Below, piece after piece: positions 63,602 through 64,000 of a stretch of DNA of 64,000 nt. This DNA is from Pelecanus crispus (Eukaryota; Chordata; Aves; Pelecaniformes; Pelecanidae). Below the pieces are notes generated by a model. It was not told the origin of the DNA. It searched no databases and worked only from the letters and a program-made list of their open reading frames with translations. The first letter of the stretch is position 1, and every line of letters begins with the position of its first letter. The DNA lies in the NCBI RefSeq assembly GCF_030463565.1, contig NC_134643.1, positions 127,330,309 to 127,394,308 of the forward strand, written 5' to 3'. The position numbers were made by a program, and so were the translations under genes.

Positions 63602-64000
63602 CTACACAGAAACAAAGAGGGGATTCTGGCTTTAGGAGGCACAAAACCACACCATCCCACTTGGTTTTAATGGCACCGTTGGTAAAGGCGGGTGCCAAGC
63701 CATCCCAGCTCCACGCGTCAGGGCCGGTTGGTGGAGCTGGTGATCACTGATGACCCTTGTACATTGAAGGGGAACCCAAACAGCATCTTGGCCAACAGTC
63801 ACATAGGAAGTGGCAAGGATTTTCATTTCCGAAAGGCTCCACAACAAAAGGGATATAGAAACTGAAACATTATGGAAGGAAGGATAAGGGTCCATCAGAT
63901 TTATTTTTCTTGACATGAAAATTCAAACCAAATCCTCCGTTATGAGCCTATTTTCCTCATACATTAGTTTCTGTGTCTCTACCTGAACAGCTGCAAACTG
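63602..64000 (-). other. CBS: CBS last intron (partial)
   Basis: Intron sequence up to the window edge. The preceding CBS exon (HEQIQ-type ending) is not found in it. Confidence 0.7.

Noticed and set aside
63965-64000. Possible CBS exon end at the right edge (minus strand CAGCTGTTCAG before GTAGAG)
   Set aside because: The reading does not match the expected HEQIQ ending of the preceding CBS exon.

Overview
The window is a nuclear segment of a vertebrate, most probably a bird. Two pieces of CR1 retrotransposon with the typical CR1 3' end lie in it (about 43940-44175 + and 52485-52712 -). The gene order PKNOX1 then CBS is the conserved vertebrate order (human chromosome 21). Genes are split by GT-AG introns, and GC content changes sharply between an AT-rich left part and GC-rich middle parts.

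Left (1-about 14000): the last four coding exons of PKNOX1 (PREP1, a TALE homeobox transcription factor) on the + strand, ending in TAG at 5192-5194. A long AT-rich stretch follows, with several polyadenylation signals and no gene I can support.

Middle left (about 17550-21130): a compact minus-strand gene with a TATA promoter near 20990, a short non-coding first exon, and one coding exon (18499-19005). It encodes a 168-residue secreted cysteine-rich protein that resembles only the N-terminal cysteine-rich domain of fibulin-2. I know of no named gene of this kind at this place.

Centre (about 22620-53110): a complete minus-strand paralogue of cystathionine beta-synthase. I reconstructed 15 coding exons by hand. 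All splice phases agree and the result is a 519-residue protein. It keeps the haem-binding exon (Cys26, His39), the PLP lysine (Lys93), the PLP phosphate loop and both C-terminal CBS domains, but it has changed residues around the active site. Its position next to CBS, its intact frame and its divergence fit cysteine lyase, the haem/PLP enzyme of bird and reptile embryos. That enzyme makes cysteic acid and H2S from cysteine and sulfite, and arose by duplication of CBS. A separate TATA/CCAAT promoter with a non-coding first exon lies at about 52908-53095.

Right (about 53110-64000): a spacer with a 39-bp minisatellite, then the 3' UTR (about 59150-63491) and last coding exon (63492-63601) of the canonical CBS gene, also on the minus strand. 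The rest of CBS lies beyond the right edge.

The two enzymes form a tandem pair with linked chemistry: cysteine lyase releases H2S, and CBS can build H2S back into cysteine. Together they would let the embryo make cysteate and taurine from sulfite without net loss of reduced sulfur.
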